Source: DATMNR01 sp963702765 (GTDB lineage Bacteria > Chloroflexota > Ktedonobacteria > Ktedonobacterales > Ktedonobacteraceae). From it: 64,000 bases of DNA. This document shows, piece by piece, positions 55,570-62,702 of this stretch. The stretch is taken from contig CAVPEB010000028.1 of assembly GCA_963702765.1 (NCBI GenBank), positions 11,713 to 75,712 of the forward strand. Direction: 5' to 3'. The number at the start of each line of letters is the position of its first letter. Positions within the stretch are counted from its first letter, which is position 1. The notes below the pieces were generated by a model. It saw only the letters and a program-made list of their open reading frames with translations. It was not told where the DNA came from and searched no databases. The position numbers were made by a program, and so were the translations under genes.

Positions 55570-56046
55570 TTATATCTCTTGAAGTGTGAATAGAAATTTA
55601 TAGACAGGTTCATCACTGAATTCAGTCCCCGTTGGTAGAAATCCAGCTCTGGAATAGAGGTGCTTAGCATGAGCATTTTCTGGATGGACGGTGAGTTGAA
55701 TAGCCTGGCACTGGGGATGATGCTCCTTGATGTATCGAAGGAAGATGCGAAGGCCTTCTTTCCCATATCCCTGCCCTTGATATCGATGATCGATAAAGAA
55801 GTGGAATATCCAGTAGTTTTCCAGACTTCCTGGTTCATATGCGAGTTCTGTAAACCCTATCATATCGTCGTTGTGATAGAATGCGTAGGGTACCCAGACA
55901 AGCCCACCTGGGCGGATGTAAGCCTTTGCCAGGGCAATGGCCGCGATAGGAACGTAATTCGCAATGAACCTTTGTTGTTCAGCGAAGACGGTAAGTTCAA
56001 GCGATGCACGCCAATTTCCTCGCGTAACTTCTTGTAATGAAAGCAC
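55570..56046 (-). CDS. GNAT-family N-acetyltransferase
   Basis: 158 residues of the GNAT fold. The acetyl-CoA-binding motif A is HRYQGQGYGKEGLRIFLRYI (about 88-107), preceded by the strand WIFHFFIDH. The C-terminal motif B is VHPENAHAKHLYSRAGFLPT. It transfers an acetyl group to an amine; the closest layout is that of polyamine or aminoglycoside-type acetyltransferases (SpeG/PaiA-like). Start ATG 56046 (MLSLQEVTRGNWRASLEL). Confidence 0.85.
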   Translation of the reverse strand: MLSLQEVTRGNWRASLELTVFAEQQRFIANYVPIAAIALAKAYIRPGGLVWVPYAFYHNDDMIGFTELAYEPGSLENYWIFHFFIDHRYQGQGYGKEGLRIFLRYIKEHHPQCQAIQLTVHPENAHAKHLYSRAGFLPTGTEFSDEPVYKFLFTLQEI

Positions 56047-56308
56047 TTTTATCTGTTTCCCCTGGTTGAAAACGTCTTTGTTTTCCCAATGGTGACTTAT
56101 TATATATATAGCATACCTATAGTGGTATACCTTTATTATCAGAAGCCTGTCATGGATCTTATGATCTCTCGTAACCTCTTGTAATCATCCCTCCACACAA
56201 CGTACATAGAAATCGGCCACAGGCAGCCCATGTCTTTCAAACAGGGGAGGAATGCGGCCTTCCTTGTTTGGGATGGGGGAGATGGGACTTGAAAGAATGT
56301 AGTAAATG

Positions 56309-56343
56309 TTGACATACTGGCATTTATACAGTAAAATGCCAGT
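56309..56343 (+). promoter_or_regulatory. Promoter with overlapping operator palindrome, possibly leaderless
   Basis: TTGACA (56309-56314), a 17-bp spacer and TAAAAT (56332-56337). A perfect 10-bp inverted repeat ACTGGCATTT (56316-56325) / AAATGCCAGT (56334-56343) covers the spacer and -10. The first ATG of the operon (56344) follows directly, so the transcript would start at or next to it. The palindrome suits the ribbon-helix-helix protein encoded first. Confidence 0.6.
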
Positions 56344-56523
56344 ATGAGAGAGGAAGAAGGCAAACAGAAGATCACAATACTTGTTCCCGTGCGAGTGGTG
56401 AACAAGTTAAAGCAGTTAGCAAATGAGCATCAACGCTCTTTTAACGGTGAAATCGTTTGGGCTCTGCAAGGATACATTGTACAATCAGAGAAGAGGAGGA
56501 AGAGCACAGATGATCATCAGTAA
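56344..56523 (+). CDS. Arc-type ribbon-helix-helix DNA-binding protein
   Basis: 59 residues. After a charged start (MREEEGKQ) comes the strand KITILVPVRVVNKLKQL and the two helices ANEHQRSFNGEIVWALQGYI. The NGEI turn matches the NSEI of Arc repressor. The tail is basic. Such dimers bind short palindromes and often control their own promoter; a fitting palindrome lies immediately upstream. There is no separate ribosome site before the ATG, which fits a leaderless transcript. The last 14 bp overlap the HNH gene. First gene of the RHH-HNH-RHH-TnpB operon. Confidence 0.75.
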   Translation: MREEEGKQKITILVPVRVVNKLKQLANEHQRSFNGEIVWALQGYIVQSEKRRKSTDDHQ

Positions 56524-56944
56524 ACGATGTTCTTCTTGCCTGGAAATGAAACCACTAACAGAATTTGTACAATTCATTCGTAGGAAATATGTCATTATTG
56601 AGACATGTGATTCTTGTTACAGGCCGGAACCCATCGCACTGTTCATAGTACGGGCTGAAAGGGTCGTTCGTTATCAGAACATTCGAGCAAGGGAATACGG
56701 CTGCACCGCTGATCTTACTGCACAGCAATGGATAGACATATTAAATAAATCAGAGGGATTTTGCTGCTACTGTAACAGGTTTGTAGGCAAAGAGAAACTT
56801 TGTCTCGATCACCTCATCCCCGTAACAAAAGGCGGAGGAACAACTTTACAGAATGTGGTTGCAGCCTGTTCACCATGCAATAGGGAAAAGAGTGACCAGT
56901 TACTTGAAGAATGGGCACTACCCGCCTTTGGGAAACGACGCTGA
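56510..56944 (+). CDS. HNH endonuclease with N-terminal zinc finger
   Basis: 144 residues from ATG 56510, behind AGAGGAGGAAGAG. The N-terminal part has CSSC and CDSC pairs (about residues 7-10 and 37-40), forming a probable zinc finger. The C-terminal part is an HNH nuclease: CCYCNRFV, LDHLIPVTKGGGTTLQNVVA, CSPCNREKSD, with the Asp-His catalytic pair and the Asn. It would cut DNA in a metal-dependent way. The reading frame is open back to 56423, but that overlaps the RHH gene. It overlaps the genes on both sides (14 bp and 34 bp), so all are translated as a unit. Confidence 0.8.
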   Translation: MIISKRCSSCLEMKPLTEFVQFIRRKYVIIETCDSCYRPEPIALFIVRAERVVRYQNIRAREYGCTADLTAQQWIDILNKSEGFCCYCNRFVGKEKLCLDHLIPVTKGGGTTLQNVVAACSPCNREKSDQLLEEWALPAFGKRR

Positions 56945-57075
56945 AAAAGTTACGCGTGATTGCTGCGCTCACCGATACGAGCATTGTCAGGGTGATTGAT
57001 CGTCTAGCGGATGCTGAGTTGAAACGGCTCGGCATCTCACAAGAACAGTTGCACGAGTATGAGCAAAAAAAGTAA
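56911..57075 (+). CDS. Second small ribbon-helix-helix-like protein
   Basis: 54 residues from ATG 56911: MGTTRLWETTLKKLRVIAAL, TDTSIVRVIDRLADAELKRL and a charged end. The pattern of a short strand, a helix, a turn with Thr/Ser and a second helix with VRVIDRLADAEL fits CopG/ParD-like RHH proteins. It overlaps the end of the HNH gene (34 bp) and the start of tnpB (17 bp) in other frames. Too small to be certain, but the overlap on both sides and the family-like pattern support a real gene. Confidence 0.55.
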   Translation: MGTTRLWETTLKKLRVIAALTDTSIVRVIDRLADAELKRLGISQEQLHEYEQKK

Positions 57076-58594
57076 AACGTCCACGTTCCTGTTGGAACTG
57101 CCTTTGCAAATTACTGCGCACCAAGCCAAGCATCTGCGAGCACATTTTGAGGCGGCACGTTGCCTGTACAATGCGCTGCTGGGTGAGGCCATGAAACGGC
57201 TGAAGCTCATGCGGGCTGATCCAAGATGGCAACAGGCATGCAACATCCCGAAAACAGAGAAACAGGAACGAATTGCTCTCTTTTCGCACCTCAGACAAGA
57301 ATATGGCTTCTCTGAATATGCTCTCCACGCCTATGCGACGAGTGCTAGACAGGCCTGGCTTGCTGATCACATCGACAGTAATACCGCGCAAAAGCTCGCT
57401 ACCCGTGCCTTCCAAGCGGCTAATCGAGTCTGTTTAGGGCAAGCGAGGAAGGTACGCTTTAAGAGCTGTGGTCGTGGTCTCGACAGTGTGGAGGGCAAGA
57501 ATAACAAACAAGGGCTGCGTTTTGTGCTTCAACCTCCCGAAGAAGGGAACCAGGGCTTTCTCCTCTGGCAGCATGACCAGCTTGCTGCTCTCATTGACTG
57601 GGATGATCCGGTGATCAAACATGGCTTGGATCAGCCTATCAAGTATGTGCGACTCATTCGTCGTCATGCATCGAGCCCCCAAGCACAAGGAGCTGACAGT
57701 GCAGGCTATCGCTATTATGCTCAATTGGCTCTGGAAGGCGTTTCCTATCAGAAATCGAAGTACCAAGTGGGGTGTGCTACCGTTGGCCTTGATTTGGGCC
57801 CGTCCACTATCGCCATTGTGCCCGAAGTGGGTGAAGCACGCTTGCTCTCCTTCTGTAGCGATTTGAAAGCGGACAAGCGCAAGAAACGACGCCTTGAGCG
57901 CAAATTAGATCGCCAACGCCGCGCCAATAACCCGCAGAACTATGACCACAAGGGCCGCGTCAAAAAGGGGCGATTGCGGTGGAAGGATAGTAGAGGATAC
58001 AAAGCGACCCGTCGTCGCCTCTCCAGTCAGGATCGCAGGTTAGCCGCTCATCGTAAGAGCCTGCATGGCCGCCTCGTCCATGAAGTGGTGGCTTGTGGAA
58101 ATACCATCAAGACAGAAAAGCTTTCCTACAAAGCCTGGCAGAAGCAGTATGGCAAGAGCGTGGGGGCGCATGCCCCAGGGATGTTCATAGAGCTATTGAA
58201 GCGCACGGTTGCAAGAACTGGCGGCATCCTACATGAAGTTCCTCCCCGTTCCACCAAGCTGTCCCAATACTGTCATGGCTGCGATAGCTACGCGAAGAAA
58301 AAGCTGTCCGATCGCTGGCACGAGTGCGCGTGTGGCATAGGGCCCGTGCAACGTGATCTTTATTCGGCTTTTCTTGCCTGCTATCTTGATCTGAGAACTT
58401 TCGTACCCTCGATTGCCCCGGCTTCGTGGGAGAGTGTGGAGACGCGCTTGCAGGCAGCAATGGAGGACGTAGTACAACGCGCGAAAGCGGGGAAGCTCTC
58501 CCCCAAAGCATGGGTATGCCCCGTGCCAGAGCGCGTCTGCCTAAAAGTCCTGCCAGCGACCATCAAGAGCTACGCTATCGCCATGATCGCGTAG
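57059..58594 (+). CDS. tnpB: RNA-guided endonuclease TnpB (copy 3), intact
   Basis: 511 residues, homologous along its length to copies 1 and 2. RuvC-I Asp245 in TVGLDLGPSTIAI, bridge RRLERKLDRQRRANNPQN, RuvC-II Glu353 in IKTEKLSYKAWQKQYGK, zinc finger C405xxC408...C423xC425 and RuvC-III Asp433 in GPVQRDLYSAF. All catalytic residues are kept. Unlike the other copies it has no separate promoter or left-end hairpin directly upstream: its ATG lies inside the preceding RHH-like gene. It should thus be expressed from the RHH-HNH operon promoter. The right-end sequence follows the gene, so a guide RNA can still be made. Confidence 0.88.
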   Translation: MSKKSKTSTFLLELPLQITAHQAKHLRAHFEAARCLYNALLGEAMKRLKLMRADPRWQQACNIPKTEKQERIALFSHLRQEYGFSEYALHAYATSARQAWLADHIDSNTAQKLATRAFQAANRVCLGQARKVRFKSCGRGLDSVEGKNNKQGLRFVLQPPEEGNQGFLLWQHDQLAALIDWDDPVIKHGLDQPIKYVRLIRRHASSPQAQGADSAGYRYYAQLALEGVSYQKSKYQVGCATVGLDLGPSTIAIVPEVGEARLLSFCSDLKADKRKKRRLERKLDRQRRANNPQNYDHKGRVKKGRLRWKDSRGYKATRRRLSSQDRRLAAHRKSLHGRLVHEVVACGNTIKTEKLSYKAWQKQYGKSVGAHAPGMFIELLKRTVARTGGILHEVPPRSTKLSQYCHGCDSYAKKKLSDRWHECACGIGPVQRDLYSAFLACYLDLRTFVPSIAPASWESVETRLQAAMEDVVQRAKAGKLSPKAWVCPVPERVCLKVLPATIKSYAIAMIA

Positions 58595-58647
58595 AAGCGG
58601 TGGTACGTTGGCAAGAACCCCCCGCTGAGAAAGCGGAGGAGTCTCAG
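58595..58647 (+). mobile_element. Right end of TnpB element copy 3
   Basis: AAGAACCCCCCGCTGAGAAA, then GCGGAGGAGTCTCAG ending at 58647. This is the same right end as copies 1 and 2 (hairpin plus TCTCAG/TCTTCAG). In TnpB elements this region forms the scaffold of the guide RNA, with the guide taken from sequence just beyond, here TACCCATAAGATCAAC. No matching left end was found with confidence; GGACTTGAAAG at 56285-56295 matches the left end of copy 2. Confidence 0.6.
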
Positions 58648-58696
58648 TACCCATAAGATCAACTGCTGTTAACCCACCAGAAAGGACAGCCATACC

Positions 58697-59842
58697 ATGG
58701 ACTTCGAACTTCCAATGGAGCACCAACTTGCTTATGAAAGCGCATTTAACTTTGCGCGAGACGAGATACGACCCCATAATGCCGAAATCGAGCGTACCGA
58801 CGATTTCCCTGCTTGGATATGGAAACGTCTCGCGGAACAAGGGTATACAGGTATAGCCATTCCCGAAGAATATGGTGGCAGTGAGGGTGATTTTCTCATG
58901 GCCGCGCTCGTGGCTCGCGCTATAGGGCGCGCGAATAGTGGTATTTCTATGTCCTTTGGAGCGCATCTCAATCTTTGCGCGCATAATATCCTCCGAAATG
59001 GTACAGAGCAGCAGAAACAGAAGTATTTGCCTGATCTCGCTAATGCCGAAATGATTGGTGGTTTGGGCCTGACCGAACCAAATGCAGGTTCCGATGCCAT
59101 GGGTATTCAAATGACAGCTCGTAGTGTTGATGCTGGTTACCTGCTCAACGGCACGAAGGTTTTTATCACCAACGGTCCTATCGCAGATCTGCTCATTGTC
59201 TACGCCAAAACAAAACCAGAAGCTGGCAGCCGTGGTATCACCGCCTTTATCTTTGAGACCGAAACGCCCGGTTACCATGTTGCCCGCAAATTAGAGAAAC
59301 TGGGTATGCATGGCTCTCCCACAGGGGAACTGGTCTTCGAGGATGCTTTTGTGCCGGAAGAGAATGTACTTGGCAAGGTCAACGAAGGCTTCAAAGTTGT
59401 TATGAGCGGGCTAGACCTTGAGCGAGCCTTTTTCGCGGTAAGTATGGTCGGCGGTCTTGAAGCTGCCCTGGAAGTATCGCTCAAATATTCCAAAGAGCGC
59501 GAACAGTTCGGGCAGCCGATTGCCAATTTCCAGCTTATTCAGGCCAAACTGGCCGATATGTACACTGACCTGGAGGCGGCGCGTTTAATGGCCCATCGAA
59601 GCATGTGGCTGGCGCAGCAAGGCAAGCGTGTCAGTAAGGAAGCCGCCGCCGCTCTTCTATTCACTGCGCGTGCCGCTATGCGAGCAGCAGATGAAGCCTT
59701 ACAAATTCACGGCGGCTGGGGGTATCTCACAGACTTTGAGGTTGAAAAGATGTGGAGAAATGCCAAGCTTGGTGAGATAGGCGCGGGCACAAACGAAATT
59801 CGCCAGTTGCTGATTGCGCGAGAATTACTAGACATGAGGTAG
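58697..59842 (+). CDS. Acyl-CoA dehydrogenase, isovaleryl-CoA-dehydrogenase-like
   Basis: 381 residues, full-length ACAD. Motifs: GLTEPNAGSDAMGIQM (FAD/substrate), MHGSPTGELVFEDAFVP, YSKEREQFGQPIANFQLIQ, GGWGYLTDFEVEKMWRNAKL. The C-terminal signature reads EIGAGTNEIRQLLIAREL. The usual catalytic Glu of the short/medium-chain type (YEGT) is missing. Instead Glu242 lies in MSGLDLERAF, the position used by isovaleryl-CoA dehydrogenase. It should therefore act on branched acyl-CoA. It oxidises the thioester and passes electrons to ETF. ATG 58697 after AAAGGACAGCCATACC. The AtuA genes follow. Confidence 0.88.
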   Translation: MDFELPMEHQLAYESAFNFARDEIRPHNAEIERTDDFPAWIWKRLAEQGYTGIAIPEEYGGSEGDFLMAALVARAIGRANSGISMSFGAHLNLCAHNILRNGTEQQKQKYLPDLANAEMIGGLGLTEPNAGSDAMGIQMTARSVDAGYLLNGTKVFITNGPIADLLIVYAKTKPEAGSRGITAFIFETETPGYHVARKLEKLGMHGSPTGELVFEDAFVPEENVLGKVNEGFKVVMSGLDLERAFFAVSMVGGLEAALEVSLKYSKEREQFGQPIANFQLIQAKLADMYTDLEAARLMAHRSMWLAQQGKRVSKEAAAALLFTARAAMRAADEALQIHGGWGYLTDFEVEKMWRNAKLGEIGAGTNEIRQLLIARELLDMR

Positions 59843-59849
59843 TTATCAG

Positions 59850-60005
59850 ACTCGTCGTGCTGAGCACAGCACGCTTGTCGAAGTATCTCGTAGCCCCAGG
59901 AGTTGTGCTCAGAGTGACAACAAAGTAGTACCACACACTCGTCGAACTGAGTACCCTACACTTGTCATACTGAGCGTAGCGAAGTATCTCGTAGCCAGTA
60001 GCAAT
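59850..60005. repeat. Tandem intergenic repeats, TGAGCGTAGCGAAGTATCTC type
   Basis: Two related units: one near 59858-59895 (TGCTGAGCACAGCACG, then CTTGTCGAAGTATCTCGTAG) and one near 59960-59996 (CTTGTCATACTGAGCGTAGC, then GAAGTATCTCGTAGCC). A third, weaker one (CTCGTCGAACTGAGTACCC) lies between. They fill the space between the acyl-CoA dehydrogenase and AtuA-like genes. Confidence 0.6.
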
Positions 60006-60034
60006 AGAGTTGATCGGAATGAGGTACGTAAAGC

Positions 60035-61399
60035 ATGAAATCTGTTCGTATAGCCGGAGGACTCGGCTTTTATGGAGACTCCTGGCGACCAATCAAGGCC
60101 AGTATAGAGCGCGGCAATGTACAATATGTCGCCTCCGACCATCTGGCCGAATTGACGTTGGCAATACTCCAAAAAGATCGTCAACGCGACCCGAACCTTG
60201 GCTACACACGCGACTTTGCACCTATGCTGCTCGATTTACTTCCTCTTGCCATCCCGCGAGGTGTTAAATTTATCCTCAATGCTGGAGGGTTGAATCCCAT
60301 GGCTGCGCGCGAGGTGTTGCTAGCCACCTTAAAAAGATTTGGTATCAAGCTCAAAGTGGGAGTTGTACTGGGTGATTTAGTGCTCGAGCGTCTCGATGAA
60401 TTGCGAGATGTAGGCGTCTCCCTTGCCCATATGGATACAGGAGCCGATATTGCCACTGTACGTAATCGGCTGCTATTTGCCAGTGCCTATCTAGGAGCGC
60501 GCCCGCTGGTTGAAGCATTAGATGCTGGAGCCGATATTGTACTGACAGGCCGTGTCGCAGATGCCGCCCTTTTCCTCGCTCCTATGATACATGAACTTGT
60601 CTGGCATTGGGATGACTGGGATAAACTGGCGCAGGGCATCGTTATTGGGCATCTCCTGGAATGTAGCGGTCAGGCGACGGGAGGAAACTTTGGCGGAGAT
60701 TGGCGTTCTATACCCGATCTTGCTCACATTGGTTATCCCATTGCCGAAGTATGGGAGAATGGCGATGCTGTGATCAGCAAAGCGCCTGGAACTGGAGGGC
60801 GTGTCAACTTTGATACCTTGCGCGAGCAATTGCTCTACGAAGTGCATGACCCGCACCACTATTTGACCCCTGATGTCGATGTAGATATGACCACTGTGAT
60901 TATGGACGAGATAGCGCCTGACGAAGTGAGAGTAACCGGTGCGACCGGGCGACCCGCGCCCGAAATGCTCAAAATTGTTGCTGGGTATGAGGATGGTGTT
61001 ATGGGACAGGCTATGCTTGGCTATGCCTGGCCTGATGCGCTTGCCAAAGCACAGTCTGCCGCGGAGATTATTCAACAACAAATGATCGAAGCTGGACTGA
61101 AAACGCAAGAGATCGTTGTCGAGTATATGGGATTTAACTCTATTCACGGTCCACTGGCTGACTCGATGCATACCAAAGATCTGAACGAGGTGTATTTACG
61201 TATTGCTGTGCGCTGTGCAGATAAAAAGGAAGCGGCTAAATTGGGTCGATTATTTCCCCCATTGGCACTCAGTGGCCCGCCTTTCATCGGAGGTGCAGGC
61301 GGCATGATCGAACCGCGAGGCCTGCTCGGTATCTGGCCAACCCTTGCACCCCGGTCCGTAATCGAAGAGTACATAAGGGTAAGTGTAGAGGAATCATGA
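60035..61399 (+). CDS. AtuA-family protein (DUF1446), acyclic terpene utilisation
   Basis: 454 residues. The family start VRIAGGLGFYGDSWRPIKA and the blocks FILNAGGLNPMAAREVLL, GADIVLTGRVADAALFLAPM and LLECSGQATGGNFGGDW are all present. AtuA was named for acyclic terpene (citronellol) degradation; the reaction is not settled. Start ATG 60035 after a weak ribosome site (GGAATGAGGTACGTAAAGC). The stop overlaps the next gene (61396-61399), which encodes the small AtuA partner. With the branched acyl-CoA dehydrogenase upstream, a role in branched or isoprenoid acid breakdown is likely. Confidence 0.82.
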   Translation: MKSVRIAGGLGFYGDSWRPIKASIERGNVQYVASDHLAELTLAILQKDRQRDPNLGYTRDFAPMLLDLLPLAIPRGVKFILNAGGLNPMAAREVLLATLKRFGIKLKVGVVLGDLVLERLDELRDVGVSLAHMDTGADIATVRNRLLFASAYLGARPLVEALDAGADIVLTGRVADAALFLAPMIHELVWHWDDWDKLAQGIVIGHLLECSGQATGGNFGGDWRSIPDLAHIGYPIAEVWENGDAVISKAPGTGGRVNFDTLREQLLYEVHDPHHYLTPDVDVDMTTVIMDEIAPDEVRVTGATGRPAPEMLKIVAGYEDGVMGQAMLGYAWPDALAKAQSAAEIIQQQMIEAGLKTQEIVVEYMGFNSIHGPLADSMHTKDLNEVYLRIAVRCADKKEAAKLGRLFPPLALSGPPFIGGAGGMIEPRGLLGIWPTLAPRSVIEEYIRVSVEES

Positions 61400-61707
61400 A
61401 GAAGCAGCTCGTTGATTTAGCCCATGCCCGATCCGGCGACAAAGGCGATATCGCCAATATCGCTCTCTTTGCTCCTGACCGAACAACATATGATCTCCTT
61501 GTCCGAGAAGTAACAGCAGAGCGAGTGCGAGCGCATTTTGAGGGCATTGTCACTGGCAAAGTAGAGCGTTATGAAGTCCCTAATGTACTGGCTCTCAATT
61601 TTGTGATGCATGGCGCATTAAATGGTGGTGCATCACGTTCGATAAGGAGCGATGCGCTTGGGAAGTCGCTCTCATCTGCATTGTTGAGGATGGAGATAGA
61701 GGTGTAA
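61396..61707 (+). CDS. AtuA-like ferredoxin-fold domain protein
   Basis: 103 residues matching the small domain found at the C-terminus of AtuA in many bacteria: VDLAHARSGDKGDIANIALF near the start and NVLALNFVMHGALNGGASRS near the end. Here it is a separate gene whose ATG overlaps the AtuA stop in an ATGA, so the two are made together and probably form one complex. Confidence 0.82.
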   Translation: MKKQLVDLAHARSGDKGDIANIALFAPDRTTYDLLVREVTAERVRAHFEGIVTGKVERYEVPNVLALNFVMHGALNGGASRSIRSDALGKSLSSALLRMEIEV

Positions 61708-61893
61708 ATAGATCAAAATATGCTTGATTTGTGGTAGAATGCTGTATGGTCGCGTAGGGGCGGGGGTGGTGTGGAGTTGGATGGGGACGCTTGCGTCACC
61801 CTTGGTGGAGTAGTCACTAAGCCCCAGTTTTGAGTAGATATTAACATGGTCTACGTAAATTGAAACCGCAGTTGAAAAAGCAAGGGGATTACA

Positions 61894-62187
61894 ATGATAT
61901 CCCATGAGGAACTCTTGCACACAAAACGTGATGACATCTTGCGTATCGCAGCCAGGTATGGCGCTTACAATGTGCGTATCTTTGGTTCAGTGGCGCGAGG
62001 TGAAGCCGACTCAGAAAGTGATATTGACCTTCTGGTAAATATGGAACCTGGACGTAGTCTCTTAGACCTCTGCGGCTTTTTGATAGATCTTGAAGAAATA
62101 CTTGGCTGTAAAGTGGATGTGGTGACAGAAAAGGGATTGCGCGACCGTATCCGTGAGAGGGTGCTAAAAGAAGCAGTAGCCTTATGA
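61894..62187 (+). CDS. MntA-type nucleotidyltransferase (antitoxin-like)
   Basis: 97 residues, a minimal nucleotidyltransferase. The motif VRIFGSVARGEADSESDIDL plus LV carries the GS and the two Asp residues for metal binding. The third Asp is probably in KVDVVTEK. MntA proteins add AMP to their HEPN partner and silence it. The stop overlaps the HepT-like gene (62184-62187), as usual for this pair. Start ATG 61894 after GGGGATTACA. Catalytic residues are intact. Confidence 0.88.
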   Translation: MISHEELLHTKRDDILRIAARYGAYNVRIFGSVARGEADSESDIDLLVNMEPGRSLLDLCGFLIDLEEILGCKVDVVTEKGLRDRIRERVLKEAVAL

Positions 62188-62534
62188 GAGATGTTTCCGA
62201 GCGATTGCGTGATATCCAGGAAGCTATCAAACAAATTACAAAATATACTGATTCAGGACGTCAGTCATTTGATCAGAATGAATTGGTGCGAATTTGGGTC
62301 ATCCACCATCTTGAGATTATTGGTGAAGCTGCTCGTTCTATTCCGCAAGAATTCAAAAATAGTCATCCAGAAGTACCTTGGCAACAAATCAGTAGAATGC
62401 GGAATGTTCTGATTTACATCTATTTCGGAGTAGATACAGACATTATATGGGAGGTGGTACAACAAGACCTTCCTGTCCTGAAATCTAGCGTCGATGCGCT
62501 GCTAGCTAACCAGGAAGGAGTATCTAACACCTGA
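62184..62534 (+). CDS. HepT-type HEPN protein (DUF86), catalytic His replaced
   Basis: 116 residues, DUF86/HEPN helical bundle: RLRDIQEAIKQITKYTDSGR, VIHHLEIIGEAARSIPQEF, ISRMRNVLIYIYFGVDTDII. HepT toxins use an R-x4-6-H RNase motif within a RNxLIHxYF segment. Here it reads RNVLIYIYF, with Tyr78 (TAC) where His is expected; Arg73 is kept. A single base change (CAC to TAC) would explain this. The tyrosine normally AMPylated by MntA lies close to the motif and is still present. The protein may be an inactive toxin. Confidence 0.86.
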   Translation: MRDVSERLRDIQEAIKQITKYTDSGRQSFDQNELVRIWVIHHLEIIGEAARSIPQEFKNSHPEVPWQQISRMRNVLIYIYFGVDTDIIWEVVQQDLPVLKSSVDALLANQEGVSNT

Positions 62535-62702
62535 TACTACCTAACGCCTGAGGCGCTTGAATTGTTGAATTAGAACACTATATCTGGTAACATGGTCGCA
62601 ACCTCAAGTGGAATATTAGGAAAAAAGAGCAGTACACCCCACGGGGCGTGCTGCTTTTTCACTATATTTAATGGAAAAGAGCCAGATAAAGGAGAGCAAA
62701 CC

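Noticed and set aside
56908..56960. TTAC sites at about 56908 and 56955 as the left border of TnpB element 3
   Set aside because: The sequence after them does not match the left ends of copies 1 and 2, and they fall inside the second RHH-like gene.
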